Below, piece after piece: positions 51,209 to 59,612 of a stretch of DNA of 64,000 bases. The stretch is from Hyphomonas beringensis (GTDB taxonomy: Bacteria > Pseudomonadota > Alphaproteobacteria > Caulobacterales > Hyphomonadaceae). The DNA lies in the NCBI RefSeq assembly GCF_000682755.1, contig NZ_AWFF01000028.1, positions 1 through 64,000 on the forward strand, in the 5' to 3' direction. The notes under the pieces were generated by a model, which was not told the DNA's origin, did not search any database, and saw only the letters and a list, made by a program, of their open reading frames with translations. Position numbers and translations under genes: made by a program. The first letter of the stretch is position 1. Every line of letters starts with the position of its first letter.

Positions 51209-53602
51209 ATGAAATTCACCCTGTCCTGGCTGAACGACCACCTCGCCACCAAGGCGACGCTGGATGATATTCTCGCCCTCATGCTGAAAGCCGGCCTTGA
51301 GGTTGAGGAGGTGGAAGACCCGCGTGAGAAGCTGGCCGCCTTCACGGTCTGCAAGGTGAAAGAGGCCAAGCCTCATCCGGATGCGGACAAGCTGCGCGTG
51401 TGCGCCGTGGATACGGTGGATGGCGAAAAACAGATCGTCTGCGGCGCGCCGAATGCCCGCACCGGTATGACGGCCATCTATGCGCCGCTGGGCGCCTATA
51501 TCCCGGGGCTGGACTTTGCGCTGGACAAGAAGGCCCGCAAGATCCGCGGCGTGGAAAGCTATGGCATGATGTGCTCCACGCGAGAGCTGGAAGCTGGCGA
51601 AGACCATGACGGCATTGCCGATCTGGACGCCTCCATACCGCTCGGCACACCGGCCGCAGAGGCGCTGGGCCTGAATGATCCGGTGATCGATTTCGAAGTG
51701 ACGCCAAACCGCCCCGACTGGCTGGGCGTGCAGGGCATTGCGCGTGACATCGCCGCCGCTGGCGGGGGCCGTTTCGTGCAGGTGGACATCAAGAAGGTCA
51801 GCGGCAATGCCGAATGCCCGGTAGAGATTCAGCTGGACGCGCCGGAAGCCTGCCCGGTCTTCGCTGGGGCGGTGATTGTTGGCGTCAAGAATGGTCCGTC
51901 ACCGGACTGGATGCAGCAGCGCCTGAAGGCCGTTGGCATTCAGCCGAAAAGCCTTCTGGTGGATGTCACGAACTATATCTCTCTGGATCGCGCACGCCCG
52001 CTGCATGTGTATGACGCGCAGAAATTGTCCGGCCCTGTTGTGGCCCGTCTGGGCAAGGCAGGGGAGACGCTGGAAGCGCTAGACGGCAAGACCTACAAAC
52101 TAAGCGAAGACATGTGTGTCATTGCTGATGACAGCGGCGTGATTGGCCTTGGCGGCGTGATGGGCGGCCAGTCCACGGCGGTATCGGATGAGACGACAGA
52201 GGTCTTCATCGAGAGCGCCTGGTTTGATCCGCTACGCACCGCGCGTACAGGCCGCGCCACAGGTATCCATTCTGATGCGCGCTATCGCTTTGAGCGCGGC
52301 GTGGACCCGCACAGCTGCCTGGACGGCCTGAACATGGCGCTGGCGCTGATCGTGGAGTATGGCGGCGGCACCGTCTCCAAGCCGAGTGTCGTGGGCGAGC
52401 CGCCGGTGAACCCGCGCAAGGTGACGTTCTATCCGGCCGATGTCGAGCGCCTGACCGGCCTGACGGTCAAGCAGACCGAGATGCGCCGCATCCTGAAGGA
52501 TCTGGAGTTCGTGATCGAGGATGCCGGGGATGCCTGGTATCTGACGCCGCCAACCTTCCGCTTCGATATGGAACAATCGGCCGATATCGTGGAAGAGATT
52601 GCCCGCCTGATCGGCTATGACCAGCTGCCGACAACGTCCTTGCCCGCACCGGAAGGGGGCGTGCGCGCCATCACGACGCCGATGCAGGCGCGTGTGCGCA
52701 CGACCCGCCGCGTCATGGCATCTCGCGGCTTTCTGGAAACGGTCAGCTGGAGCTTCATGTCGAAAGCCCATGCGGCGCTGTTCGGCAAGATCGATGAGTC
52801 CCTGACCGTCGCCAATCCTGTGGCGAGCGATCTCGACTATATGCGCCCGTCCATTCTGGGCAATCTGGCGCAGGCGGCTCAACGCGCGGCCAATCATGGT
52901 GAGCGCGGTGTGCGTCTGTTCGAGGCCGGGCCGATCTATCTGGGCGATGGCCCGAAAGATCAGCGTACGGTCGTGGCCGGTCTGGTGCGCCCCTATAATG
53001 AGCGTCACTGGCAGGGCGCCCCGCATACCTATGATTCCTATGCTGCGAAAGCGGACCTGTTTGCCGTTCTGGAATCTCTTGGCCAGCCGGGGGATCGTTT
53101 CCAGGTGGCTGACCCAGTGCTGCCGCAATGGCATCCGGGTCAGGCAGCGGCGCTGAAGCTCGGCCCGAAGGTTACGGTGGCTCATTTCGGCCAGCTGCAC
53201 CCCGGCGTGCTGAAAGCGCTGGGCGTAGATGGCCCGATGTTCGGCTTTGAGCTGAACCTCAATGCCTTGCCGCAGATGAAGGCCAAGGCGACGAAGACCA
53301 AGCCGGTTCTGGAGCGTATCGACCTGACGCCGATCCGCCGTGACCTGGCCTTTGTGGTGGATCAGGCCGTTCCGGCAGGCGATCTGGTGCGCTTTGCGCA
53401 GGGCGCTGACAAGAAGCTGATCAGCCAGGCGGAAGTCTTCGATGTCTATGAGGGCACCGGTGTGCCGGAAGGCCAGAAATCGGTCGCGTTTGAGCTGACC
53501 CTCCAGCCGCGCGAAAAGATGAAGGATGAAGACATCCAGGCCCTGATGGACAAGGTTGTGGCCGCGGTCGCCAAGGGCACAGGCGGTGTGCTAAGGGGAT
53601 AA
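51209..53602 (+). CDS. pheT: Phenylalanyl-tRNA synthetase beta subunit
   Basis: 797 aa. An N-terminal OB-fold tRNA-binding domain (about 40-150, VKEAKPHPDADKLRVC) is followed by the B3/B4 editing region (about 200-400), the B5 domain (about 400-475) and a catalytic-like class II fold. The C-terminal ferredoxin-fold anticodon-binding domain (about 700-797) carries RRDLAFVVDQAVPAGDL. B3/B4 hydrolyses mischarged Tyr-tRNA-Phe. It lies three bases after the membrane protein gene. Confidence 0.97.
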   Translation: MKFTLSWLNDHLATKATLDDILALMLKAGLEVEEVEDPREKLAAFTVCKVKEAKPHPDADKLRVCAVDTVDGEKQIVCGAPNARTGMTAIYAPLGAYIPGLDFALDKKARKIRGVESYGMMCSTRELEAGEDHDGIADLDASIPLGTPAAEALGLNDPVIDFEVTPNRPDWLGVQGIARDIAAAGGGRFVQVDIKKVSGNAECPVEIQLDAPEACPVFAGAVIVGVKNGPSPDWMQQRLKAVGIQPKSLLVDVTNYISLDRARPLHVYDAQKLSGPVVARLGKAGETLEALDGKTYKLSEDMCVIADDSGVIGLGGVMGGQSTAVSDETTEVFIESAWFDPLRTARTGRATGIHSDARYRFERGVDPHSCLDGLNMALALIVEYGGGTVSKPSVVGEPPVNPRKVTFYPADVERLTGLTVKQTEMRRILKDLEFVIEDAGDAWYLTPPTFRFDMEQSADIVEEIARLIGYDQLPTTSLPAPEGGVRAITTPMQARVRTTRRVMASRGFLETVSWSFMSKAHAALFGKIDESLTVANPVASDLDYMRPSILGNLAQAAQRAANHGERGVRLFEAGPIYLGDGPKDQRTVVAGLVRPYNERHWQGAPHTYDSYAAKADLFAVLESLGQPGDRFQVADPVLPQWHPGQAAALKLGPKVTVAHFGQLHPGVLKALGVDGPMFGFELNLNALPQMKAKATKTKPVLERIDLTPIRRDLAFVVDQAVPAGDLVRFAQGADKKLISQAEVFDVYEGTGVPEGQKSVAFELTLQPREKMKDEDIQALMDKVVAAVAKGTGGVLRG

Positions 53603-53633
53603 GAGAGGGTGAACCTGTTCGCGGAGGGGACGC

Positions 53634-54458
53634 ATGGGGCTGTATCGGTGGTTGCACAATCAGCTGGTTCCCGAAGCCCGGGAGTCCGGTATCTCCCTGA
53701 CGAACTGGTTCATCATCAGCCTGGTCCTGGCCAGCTTCCTGTTCCTGGCGCTTGAGACCGAGCCGACGCTGCTGGCCGTTCCCGAATGGCGGGTGGCATT
53801 CCGATGGTTCAACGTCACAGTCGTCATCATTTTTGCCATCGAATATGTGCTGCGCGTAGCGATTGCCGGCATGCGGCCGGAATATGCCGGCTTTGTCGGG
53901 CGGCTACGCTACATTACGCGCTTCTATTCTATCGCAGACCTGTTGGCTTTCCTGCCGGAATTGATTGTCATGGTGATTGGCGGCGGCATTCCGCTGATCG
54001 CGCTGCGCGTTTTCCGCCTGTTCCGTCTGATCAAGATTGCGCGTTTTGTGCCGGCCTTTGATGTGCTGGGCGCGGCGATGAAGCGGGCAGGTTCTCAGCT
54101 TCTCACAACGCTCGCCATGGCCATGGCGCTGGTCTATGTCGCGGCTGTGCTGCTCTATTTCATTGAAGGCGTGGGGCAGGGGCGTCCGGAGTTCAACTCC
54201 ATCCCGCGGGCCATCTGGTGGTCCATCGCGACGCTGACAACGGTCGGCTATGGCGATGTATATCCGGTGACGACGCTGGGCCGGATCGCGGCCTCAGTCA
54301 TTGCAATTGCAGGGATCGGGGTGGTGGCCCTGCCGGCGGGCGTATTTGCCAGCGCCTTCTCTGATGAGCTGCGCGAGCGCCAGCTTCAGAAGCTGCAGGA
54401 CCGGGTGGAGGAGGCCGAAGCCAAAAAAGGCGCCGCCCCCGAAGAGAGCGGCGCCTGA
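53634..54458 (+). CDS. Voltage-gated-like potassium channel (six-helix ion transporter)
   Basis: 274 aa. Six membrane helices: S1 about 22-42, S4-like RVFRLFRLIKIARF (basic every third residue, about 121-134), then S5, pore and S6. The selectivity filter is TLTTVGYGDVYP, the canonical K+ filter TVGYGD. A C-terminal cytoplasmic coiled coil (LRERQLQKLQDRVEEAEAK) probably tetramerises. The domain order matches Kv/KvAP-type channels. It is probably monocistronic. Confidence 0.9.
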   Translation: MGLYRWLHNQLVPEARESGISLTNWFIISLVLASFLFLALETEPTLLAVPEWRVAFRWFNVTVVIIFAIEYVLRVAIAGMRPEYAGFVGRLRYITRFYSIADLLAFLPELIVMVIGGGIPLIALRVFRLFRLIKIARFVPAFDVLGAAMKRAGSQLLTTLAMAMALVYVAAVLLYFIEGVGQGRPEFNSIPRAIWWSIATLTTVGYGDVYPVTTLGRIAASVIAIAGIGVVALPAGVFASAFSDELRERQLQKLQDRVEEAEAKKGAAPEESGA

Positions 54459-54478
54459 GAACAGCCTGATCTTGCAGC

Positions 54479-54970
54479 CTAGTCCTGGCTTTTTGAGCCG
54501 TTGGCTTCGGATTGCAGCATTGTGTAGCGCTCGATGCCGATACGCTCGATCAGGTCGAACTGGGTTTCCAGATAGTCGACATGTTCTTCCTCATTGGTGA
54601 GGATCTTGCCGAACAGGTCGCGGCTGCCATAGTCGCGGACGCTTTCGCAGTATTCCATGGCGTCGCGCAGCATCGGAATCGCATCATTCTCAAGCTTCAG
54701 GTCGCATTCGAGAATTTCCTGCACAGATTCGCCAATGCGCAGCTTGCCCAGATCCTGCAGGTTCGGCAGGCCGCCGAGGAACAGGATGCGTTCGATCAGC
54801 CAGTCGGCATGTTCCATCTCTTCGATGGATTCCTTGTACTCATAGTCGCCAAGCTTGCTGACGCCCCAATCGTGCAGCATGCGAGAGTGCAGGAAGTACT
54901 GGTTGATGGCTGTCAGCTCGTTTTTCAGACACTTGTTCAGAAATTCGATGACCTTTGGATCGCCTTTCAT
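54479..54970 (-). CDS. bfr: Bacterioferritin
   Basis: 163 aa four-helix-bundle ferritin that forms 24-mers and stores iron. The ferroxidase residues are in NELTAINQYFLHSRM (Glu), EEMEHADW (Glu, His) and NEEEHVDYLETQ (Glu, His). The Met of EEMEHADW is at the heme-ligand position (Met52 of E. coli Bfr). AGGAGC precedes the ATG. The bfd gene lies 182 bases upstream on the same strand, reading toward bfr. Confidence 0.96.
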   Translation of the reverse strand: MKGDPKVIEFLNKCLKNELTAINQYFLHSRMLHDWGVSKLGDYEYKESIEEMEHADWLIERILFLGGLPNLQDLGKLRIGESVQEILECDLKLENDAIPMLRDAMEYCESVRDYGSRDLFGKILTNEEEHVDYLETQFDLIERIGIERYTMLQSEANGSKSQD

Positions 54971-55152
54971 GGGGGGGCTCCTGTTTGATTACGTGAATAT
55001 ACCTAGCAGATAGGTTGATTGTCTCGCGCACGCAAGAAAAAATCCAATAAAATCAATTGCATATGAAAGTGCGACACAGTTGCAGACGGGTATGCAAATG
55101 CGTCGCGCGCGCAAGGCGGCGGAAAAAACCAGTCAAGGCAAAGGGCTAGCGT

Positions 55153-55353
55153 CTACTCTGCAGCAATCAGGGCAGGGGACGGCATACGGCGATCCATTTC
55201 CTCGGCGATGATTTCGCCCATGGAGCAGCTGCATTTTCCGCACTGGAATTTGCAGCCATGATGCGCCTGCACGGCTTTGGGGCTACGCGCCCCGGCATCC
55301 ACGGCGTTGCGGACGCTCTTGCAGTTAATGCGGTTGCAGACACAAACGATCAT
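55153..55353 (-). CDS. bfd: Bacterioferritin-associated ferredoxin
   Basis: 66 aa [2Fe-2S] protein. IVCVCNRINCKSVRNAV supplies C4 and C6, and CKFQCGKCSCSMGEII supplies C38 and C41, the four cluster ligands of Bfd. Bfd donates electrons to bacterioferritin heme to release stored iron under starvation. I chose ATG 55353, which matches the family N-terminus (MxVC); ATG 55362 and 55389 are possible but have no better ribosome site. A Fur-like box overlaps its promoter, matching iron-starvation control. Confidence 0.93.
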   Translation of the reverse strand: MIVCVCNRINCKSVRNAVDAGARSPKAVQAHHGCKFQCGKCSCSMGEIIAEEMDRRMPSPALIAAE

Positions 55354-55373
55354 GAGAACCATTTGCAACAACG

Positions 55374-55388
55374 TGCGAATGATTGTCA
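55374..55388 (-). promoter_or_regulatory. Fur-box-like site upstream of bfd
   Basis: On the minus strand TGACAATCATTCGCA matches the 7-1-7 Fur consensus TGAGAATNATTCTCA at all but two positions. It overlaps a TTGACA -35-like hexamer, 21 bases before the bfd start. Confidence 0.65.
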
Positions 55389-55407
55389 ATACGGTTTTTC
55401 ACGCTTC

Positions 55408-56106
55408 TTAACACTTTTCCCCGCGCCAGACAGACCAGCTGACCCCGCTGCCGATATTCAGCGTGGTTGTCTCATAATGTCCTGCCGGGTCGCTGACATA
55501 ATCGACAAAGGGTTTGAGCGTTTTTCGGAAGCTGAAGATATTGTCGGCCATGATGGTGGCGCCGGGGGACAGTTTCGGCTCCAGCAGTTTCAGGATCGGG
55601 ATATAGAGATCCTTCCAGCCATCGAGAAAGACGAAATCAATGGGGCCCTGCAGGGGCGCAAGGCTCTCCCGCGCGTCGCCTTCGCGGATGTCTGACCAGC
55701 GGCTGAGCCCGGCTTCTTCCAGATTTCTAAGGGCGATCTGCGCTTTCCGTGTGTCTTTCTCCGTTCCGATAAACTGGCCGCCGGTCTCACGGGCCGCGGC
55801 GGCCAGATAGATGGCGGAGATCCCAAAGGACGAGCCGAACTCCACGATGTTGCGCGCCCGTGAAGACAGGGCGGCAAGATACATCAGCCGGCCGAAGTCC
55901 GGCGAGACAGGTATGTAGGCGTCTTTCAGATAGGGCTCTGCCGATTCAAAGGTGGAACGGCCTTTCAGATAGCCTGTCAGGATGGCGGGCAGGGCCCGCA
56001 GCAGCACATTGCGATCCTGGCGGGCCTCCTGATGCAGGCGGGCGAGCGTGGCGGAGACCTGCGGTGCGTTGAGGCCGTGGGCAGGCGGGGGCATGTCAAA
56101 GGGCAT
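55408..56106 (-). CDS. Class I SAM-dependent methyltransferase, O-methyltransferase-like
   Basis: 232 aa Rossmann-fold methyltransferase. Motif I reads NIVEFGSSFGISAIYLA (ExG-x-G type), then FIGTEKD, EGDARESL and DFVFLDGWKDLYIPILKLL, as in the catechol/caffeoyl-CoA O-methyltransferase family. The substrate is unknown. The start is ATG 56106; longer starts add sequence lying in the operator region. It is divergent from a TetR gene, which probably controls it. Confidence 0.85.
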   Translation of the reverse strand: MPFDMPPPAHGLNAPQVSATLARLHQEARQDRNVLLRALPAILTGYLKGRSTFESAEPYLKDAYIPVSPDFGRLMYLAALSSRARNIVEFGSSFGISAIYLAAAARETGGQFIGTEKDTRKAQIALRNLEEAGLSRWSDIREGDARESLAPLQGPIDFVFLDGWKDLYIPILKLLEPKLSPGATIMADNIFSFRKTLKPFVDYVSDPAGHYETTTLNIGSGVSWSVWRGEKC

Positions 56107-56144
56107 GGCGCAAATCCTTGGTTGCGGTGGCGGTGTGATGCGAT

Positions 56145-56168
56145 AAATATGAGCTATTGCTCGTATTT
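56145..56168. promoter_or_regulatory. Probable TetR operator between methyltransferase and tetR
   Basis: AAATATGAGC (56145-56154) and GCTCGTATTT (56159-56168) form an inverted repeat with one mismatch and a four-base centre, located between the divergent genes. Binding by the adjacent TetR protein is inferred from position. Confidence 0.6.
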
Positions 56169-56197
56169 TGAAACTCGCATTCGCAAGGCCTTTCCCG

Positions 56198-56815
56198 ATG
56201 ACCTCCGCAGAGACACCCACCCCCAGAAAACGGCCAGTTCAGGCGCGGTCCGCGATCACGGTCGACGCAATCCTGACGGCGGCAGCTCACATTCTCGAAG
56301 GGGAGGGGATGGAGGGATACACGACGAACGCGATTGCGGCGCGTGCGGGCGTGTCGATCGGGTCTCTCTATCAATACTTCCCGAACAAGGAGGCGATCAC
56401 CGCGGCGCTGGTGCTGGCGGATGCCGAACGCCTGTATGAAGGGCTGCAGGCCGCGTCAGATGCGTCGGCGGGCGCGCCCTTCCTGTCGCGGCTGGAGGCC
56501 TTGCTGGATGTCGTAATTGCGCACCAGATGGACCGCCCGGCGCTGGCGCGCATGATCGACATGGAAGAGCGGCGTTTGGCGCATGACCCGGCCCTGCAGG
56601 CCGTGCATGAGGCAGGCTTTGCCCTTGTGCGCCAGGAGTTGCAGCAAAGCGGCCTCAGCCTGCCCTTCGGGCTGGAGGCCTGCACTGTGGATGTCTTCGC
56701 CATCGTGCTGGGCATTTGTGACACGGCGGGGGAGCGTGGCGAGACCGATGGCGACAGCCTCAAGGCGCGCATTCGCCATGCTGTGCTCAGCTATCTTGGG
56801 GGTCGTCCCAGCTGA
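56198..56815 (+). CDS. TetR-family transcriptional regulator
   Basis: 205 aa. The N-terminal helix-turn-helix (about 30-70) reads NAIAARAGVSIGSLYQYFPN with EAITAAL after it, the classic TetR signature. The C-terminal ligand-binding helices (about 75-200) resemble the AcrR/TetR C-terminal-like group. It is divergent from the methyltransferase gene. Its 3' end overlaps the convergent Xre gene by 29 bases. The start is ATG 56198, with AAGG upstream. Confidence 0.88.
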   Translation: MTSAETPTPRKRPVQARSAITVDAILTAAAHILEGEGMEGYTTNAIAARAGVSIGSLYQYFPNKEAITAALVLADAERLYEGLQAASDASAGAPFLSRLEALLDVVIAHQMDRPALARMIDMEERRLAHDPALQAVHEAGFALVRQELQQSGLSLPFGLEACTVDVFAIVLGICDTAGERGETDGDSLKARIRHAVLSYLGGRPS

Positions 56816-57014
56816 ACACGTCTTCCAGCCCCACGCCGAAGACGCGGGCGATGCGAAAGGCGCTTTCGAGGGAAGGGGAATAGCGGCCCTGTTCGATGGC
56901 GATCACGGTTTGCCGCGTGACGCCGATCTCCTTGGCGAGGGCGGCCTGGCTCATCCCGTCATGAGTCTCGCGCAGCTGCTTTACGCGGTTCGAGATAGGC
57001 GGGCGTTTGGCCAT
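56787..57014 (-). CDS. Xre-family HTH regulator
   Basis: 75 aa single Xre/Cro helix-turn-helix: MSQAALAKEIGVTRQTVIAI then EQGRYSPSLESAFRIARVFG, followed by the typical short LEDVFSWDD tail. This small form, paired with a membrane protein, is common (YozG-like). It is translated three bases after the DUF2178-like gene, and probably binds the three repeated sites at 57455-57516. Confidence 0.9.
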   Translation of the reverse strand: MAKRPPISNRVKQLRETHDGMSQAALAKEIGVTRQTVIAIEQGRYSPSLESAFRIARVFGVGLEDVFSWDDPQDS

Positions 57015-57017
57015 CGC

Positions 57018-57440
57018 TTACACGCCCCGGCGGTAATAGAAGATGGTCAGCGCATATTCCGCCACCTGTGACGCAATCAAACTGCCCACACAGATATGGA
57101 ATAGCAGATTGCCGTCGCGCAGGAAGTAATACTGCCACAGGCCCGCAAAGATGCCGAAGCCGAGCACATAACCGGACACATTGCCCGCCTGGCGCAGCAC
57201 CTGTTTGTCGCGTTCATCCTCTTCGGCCTCTGCCTCCTCGGGATTGCTCACCGCGATAATGATGTGACTGATTACGGCCCCGGCGACCAGCATGACCGTC
57301 GCAAAAGCGATCAGGCCGATGACGGGCGGCGCGGTCTCTCCCATCGCCTCAGACATGGCCCAGACCCTTGAGAGATACCAATATCCGGTAAGCGAAAGCA
57401 GCAGCCCCATGATCCAGGCGGATTTTTCGTGAAAGGACAT
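57018..57440 (-). CDS. Four-helix membrane protein, DUF2178-like, paired with an Xre regulator
   Basis: 140 aa. Four membrane helices (about 10-27, 37-62, 90-107, 112-132), with an acidic cytoplasmic loop between 2 and 3 (NPEEAEAEEDERDKQVLR). The topology and the Asp/Glu-Arg-rich loop followed by a helix fit DUF2178-type proteins, which commonly precede small Xre regulators. Function unknown. It is the first gene of a two-gene operon with the Xre gene. Confidence 0.7.
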   Translation of the reverse strand: MSFHEKSAWIMGLLLSLTGYWYLSRVWAMSEAMGETAPPVIGLIAFATVMLVAGAVISHIIIAVSNPEEAEAEEDERDKQVLRQAGNVSGYVLGFGIFAGLWQYYFLRDGNLLFHICVGSLIASQVAEYALTIFYYRRGV

Positions 57441-57454
57441 TCGCGTCTCTCCAT

Positions 57455-57516
57455 GTCAAAAATTTCTTACATGGCTCATCTAGTCAAAGATTTTTGACAT
57501 GTCAAATATCTTTAAC
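57455..57516. promoter_or_regulatory. Three repeated 16-base operator-like sites
   Basis: GTCAAAGATTTTTGAC (57483-57498) is a perfect 6-4-6 palindrome. GTCAAATATCTTTAAC (57501-57516) is the same with one arm mismatch, and GTCAAAAATTTCTTAC (57455-57470) shares the left arm with a weaker right arm. They lie between the Xre/DUF2178-like operon and the lysyl-tRNA synthetase gene, 15-76 bases upstream of the former. Confidence 0.7.
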
Positions 57517-57603
57517 AAGGAATGATCGCCCAGCTTGACCGGAGGGGCTGTGGCCTCTACCTCCGGCGCACCTGTTTTTACTTAGCAATGACTGACATTC
57601 CTG

Positions 57604-59196
57604 ATGACCGATCTCTCTACGCTCGCCCACTCCGCAAAGGCCTGGCCGTTCGAGCTTGCCCGCAAGCTGGAACAACGCGTGGAGCAGCAGATAAAGGCCG
57701 GCCAGCGCAGCGCCGATGACCCGGTCACGTTCGAGACCGGCTATGGCCCGTCCGGCCTGCCGCATATCGGCACGTTCGGCGAAGTTGTGCGCACAACCAT
57801 GGTGCGCCACGCCTTTGAAGTGCTGACGGCGGGCAAGTACAAAACGCGCCTGATCTGTGTGTCAGATGATATGGATGGTATGCGGAAAGTTCCGCCCACC
57901 GTGCCGAACCCGGAAAAGCTGGAGCCCTATCTGCAACAGCCGCTGACGGCGGTGCCGGACCCGTTCGGCACGCATGACAGCTATGGCGCCCACATGAATG
58001 CGCGCCTCTGCGCGTTCCTGGACCAGTTCGGTTTCGAGTATGAATTCCTGTCGGCGACGGAATGCTACAAGTCCGGACGCTTTGACGACATGTTGCTGCG
58101 CGCGGCGCAGAAGTATAAAGACATCATGGATGTCATGCTGCCTACGCTGGGCGAGGAACGCCAGGCGACCTACAGCCCGTTCCTGCCGATCCATCCGGAA
58201 ACCGGCGAAGTGCTCTATGTGCCGATGAAGGCCGTAGACGGAGAGGCCGGTACGGTCACGTTCGAGGACGAGACCGGCAAGGAATTCACCGTGCCCGTGA
58301 AGGGCGGCCATGTGAAGATGCAGTGGAAGCCGGATTTCGGCATGCGCTGGGCGGCGCTGGGCGTGGACTTTGAAATGTTCGGCAAGGACCACCAGGCCAA
58401 TGCGCCAATCTATTCCAAGATCACGAGAATTCTCGGCAAGCGTCCGCCGGAACAGTACGTGTACGAAATGTTCCTGGACGACAAGGGCGAGAAGATCTCC
58501 AAGACCAAGGGTAATGGCATCTCGGTGGAAGACTGGCTGAAATATGCCCCGGATGAGAGCCTCAGCCTGTTCCAGTTCCAGAAGCCGCGTGTGGCGAAGA
58601 AGCTGTATTTCGATGTCATCCCGAAAGCGGTGGACGAGTATCTGACCTTCCTGGAAAAGTATCCGGAGGAGGAGCCTGCGCGTCAGATCGAGAATCCGGT
58701 CTGGCACATCCACTCTGGCAACCCGCCGCAAGTGAAGACGCCGGTCAGCTTTGCGCTGTTGCTCAATCTGGTCGCCGTGGCGAACCCGGAAGACAAGAGC
58801 CAGCTCTGGGGCTTCATCTCGCAATATGCGCCGGAGGCCTCGCCCGAAACGCATCCGATGCTCGACAAGCTCGCCGGCTATGCGATGAGCTATTATACGG
58901 ACTTCGTTCTGCCGGAGAAAACCTATCGTGCGCCTACGGACAAGGAACGCGCGGCGATGAAAGACCTGTCCGCGCGCTTTAAGGCATTCGATGATGAGCC
59001 GACGTCTGAAAACCTGCAGACGCTGACTTTCTCTGTTGGAAAGGAACATGAGTTCGAGAATCTGCGCGAATGGTTCAAGGCGCTGTATGAAGTGCTGCTC
59101 GGCCAGAGCCAGGGCCCGCGCTTCGGCAGCTTCGCTGCGCTCTATGGCGTTGCGAACACGGCCCGCCTGATCGATGAGGCACTGGCGCGGGATTAG
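57604..59196 (+). CDS. lysK: Lysyl-tRNA synthetase, class I
   Basis: 530 aa class I synthetase that charges tRNA-Lys, of the archaeal-type family found in many alphaproteobacteria in place of the class II enzyme. The HIGH-type motif is [13 protein letters not shown] (PHIG about 53-56). The KMSKS-type motif is [10 protein letters not shown] (about 296). A long insertion (about 200-245) and an alpha-helical anticodon domain follow. The start is ATG 57604; an out-of-frame ATG precedes it by 16 bases and overlaps it. Confidence 0.95.
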   Translation: MTDLSTLAHSAKAWPFELARKLEQRVEQQIKAGQRSADDPVTFETGYGPSGLPHIGTFGEVVRTTMVRHAFEVLTAGKYKTRLICVSDDMDGMRKVPPTVPNPEKLEPYLQQPLTAVPDPFGTHDSYGAHMNARLCAFLDQFGFEYEFLSATECYKSGRFDDMLLRAAQKYKDIMDVMLPTLGEERQATYSPFLPIHPETGEVLYVPMKAVDGEAGTVTFEDETGKEFTVPVKGGHVKMQWKPDFGMRWAALGVDFEMFGKDHQANAPIYSKITRILGKRPPEQYVYEMFLDDKGEKISKTKGNGISVEDWLKYAPDESLSLFQFQKPRVAKKLYFDVIPKAVDEYLTFLEKYPEEEPARQIENPVWHIHSGNPPQVKTPVSFALLLNLVAVANPEDKSQLWGFISQYAPEASPETHPMLDKLAGYAMSYYTDFVLPEKTYRAPTDKERAAMKDLSARFKAFDDEPTSENLQTLTFSVGKEHEFENLREWFKALYEVLLGQSQGPRFGSFAALYGVANTARLIDEALARD

Positions 59197-59282
59197 GGGC
59201 AGGGGGCATGCTGCGGTAATTGTAATCAGCCCTAAACACTTCCCTGATTAGGTGGCCCCTGAACAGGGGAGGCTTTCCGCAC

Positions 59283-59609
59283 ATGACCATTCTACGTACC
59301 GCGCTGCTTGCAGGCGCGCTCATCACTCTGCCCGCTTGCATGGCCAGCAAGATCGTTACCGTACCGGTAAGTGTGGCGGGGGATGTTGTCGAGGGCACGG
59401 CCAAGGGCGCCTATGCGGTCGGTTCCGGCGCGGTGCGCGTAACCGGCGACGCGCTGGACGGGCCGGACGAGCATGTCCGCATCGATGTGACCTACAGAAA
59501 TGGCAAGCACATCCGGAAGACGATCAAGAAGAAATATCTTGAGCGCGAGCTGAAAAAGCTCGGCAAGAAGGGCCGGATTGTGGACGTCGATGTGAGCGCG
59601 GCGAAGTAG
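59283..59609 (+). CDS. Small lipoprotein-like protein of unknown function
   Basis: 108 aa. The signal peptide ends in LPACMASK, a lipobox-like site (Cys about 19). The mature part has a glycine/alanine-rich helix (VAGDVVEGTAKGAYAVGSGA) and a basic C-terminus (NGKHIRKTIKKKYLERELKK). It is probably outer-membrane attached, and no family is recognised. Its stop lies three bases from the stop of the convergent oxidoreductase gene. Confidence 0.65.
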   Translation: MTILRTALLAGALITLPACMASKIVTVPVSVAGDVVEGTAKGAYAVGSGAVRVTGDALDGPDEHVRIDVTYRNGKHIRKTIKKKYLERELKKLGKKGRIVDVDVSAAK

Positions 59610-59612
59610 AGA

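Noticed and set aside
57522-57719. Short upstream frame overlapping the lysyl-tRNA synthetase start
   Set aside because: It starts near 57588 or earlier, runs out of frame inside the synthetase gene and has no family sequence. A regulatory upstream frame cannot be supported.
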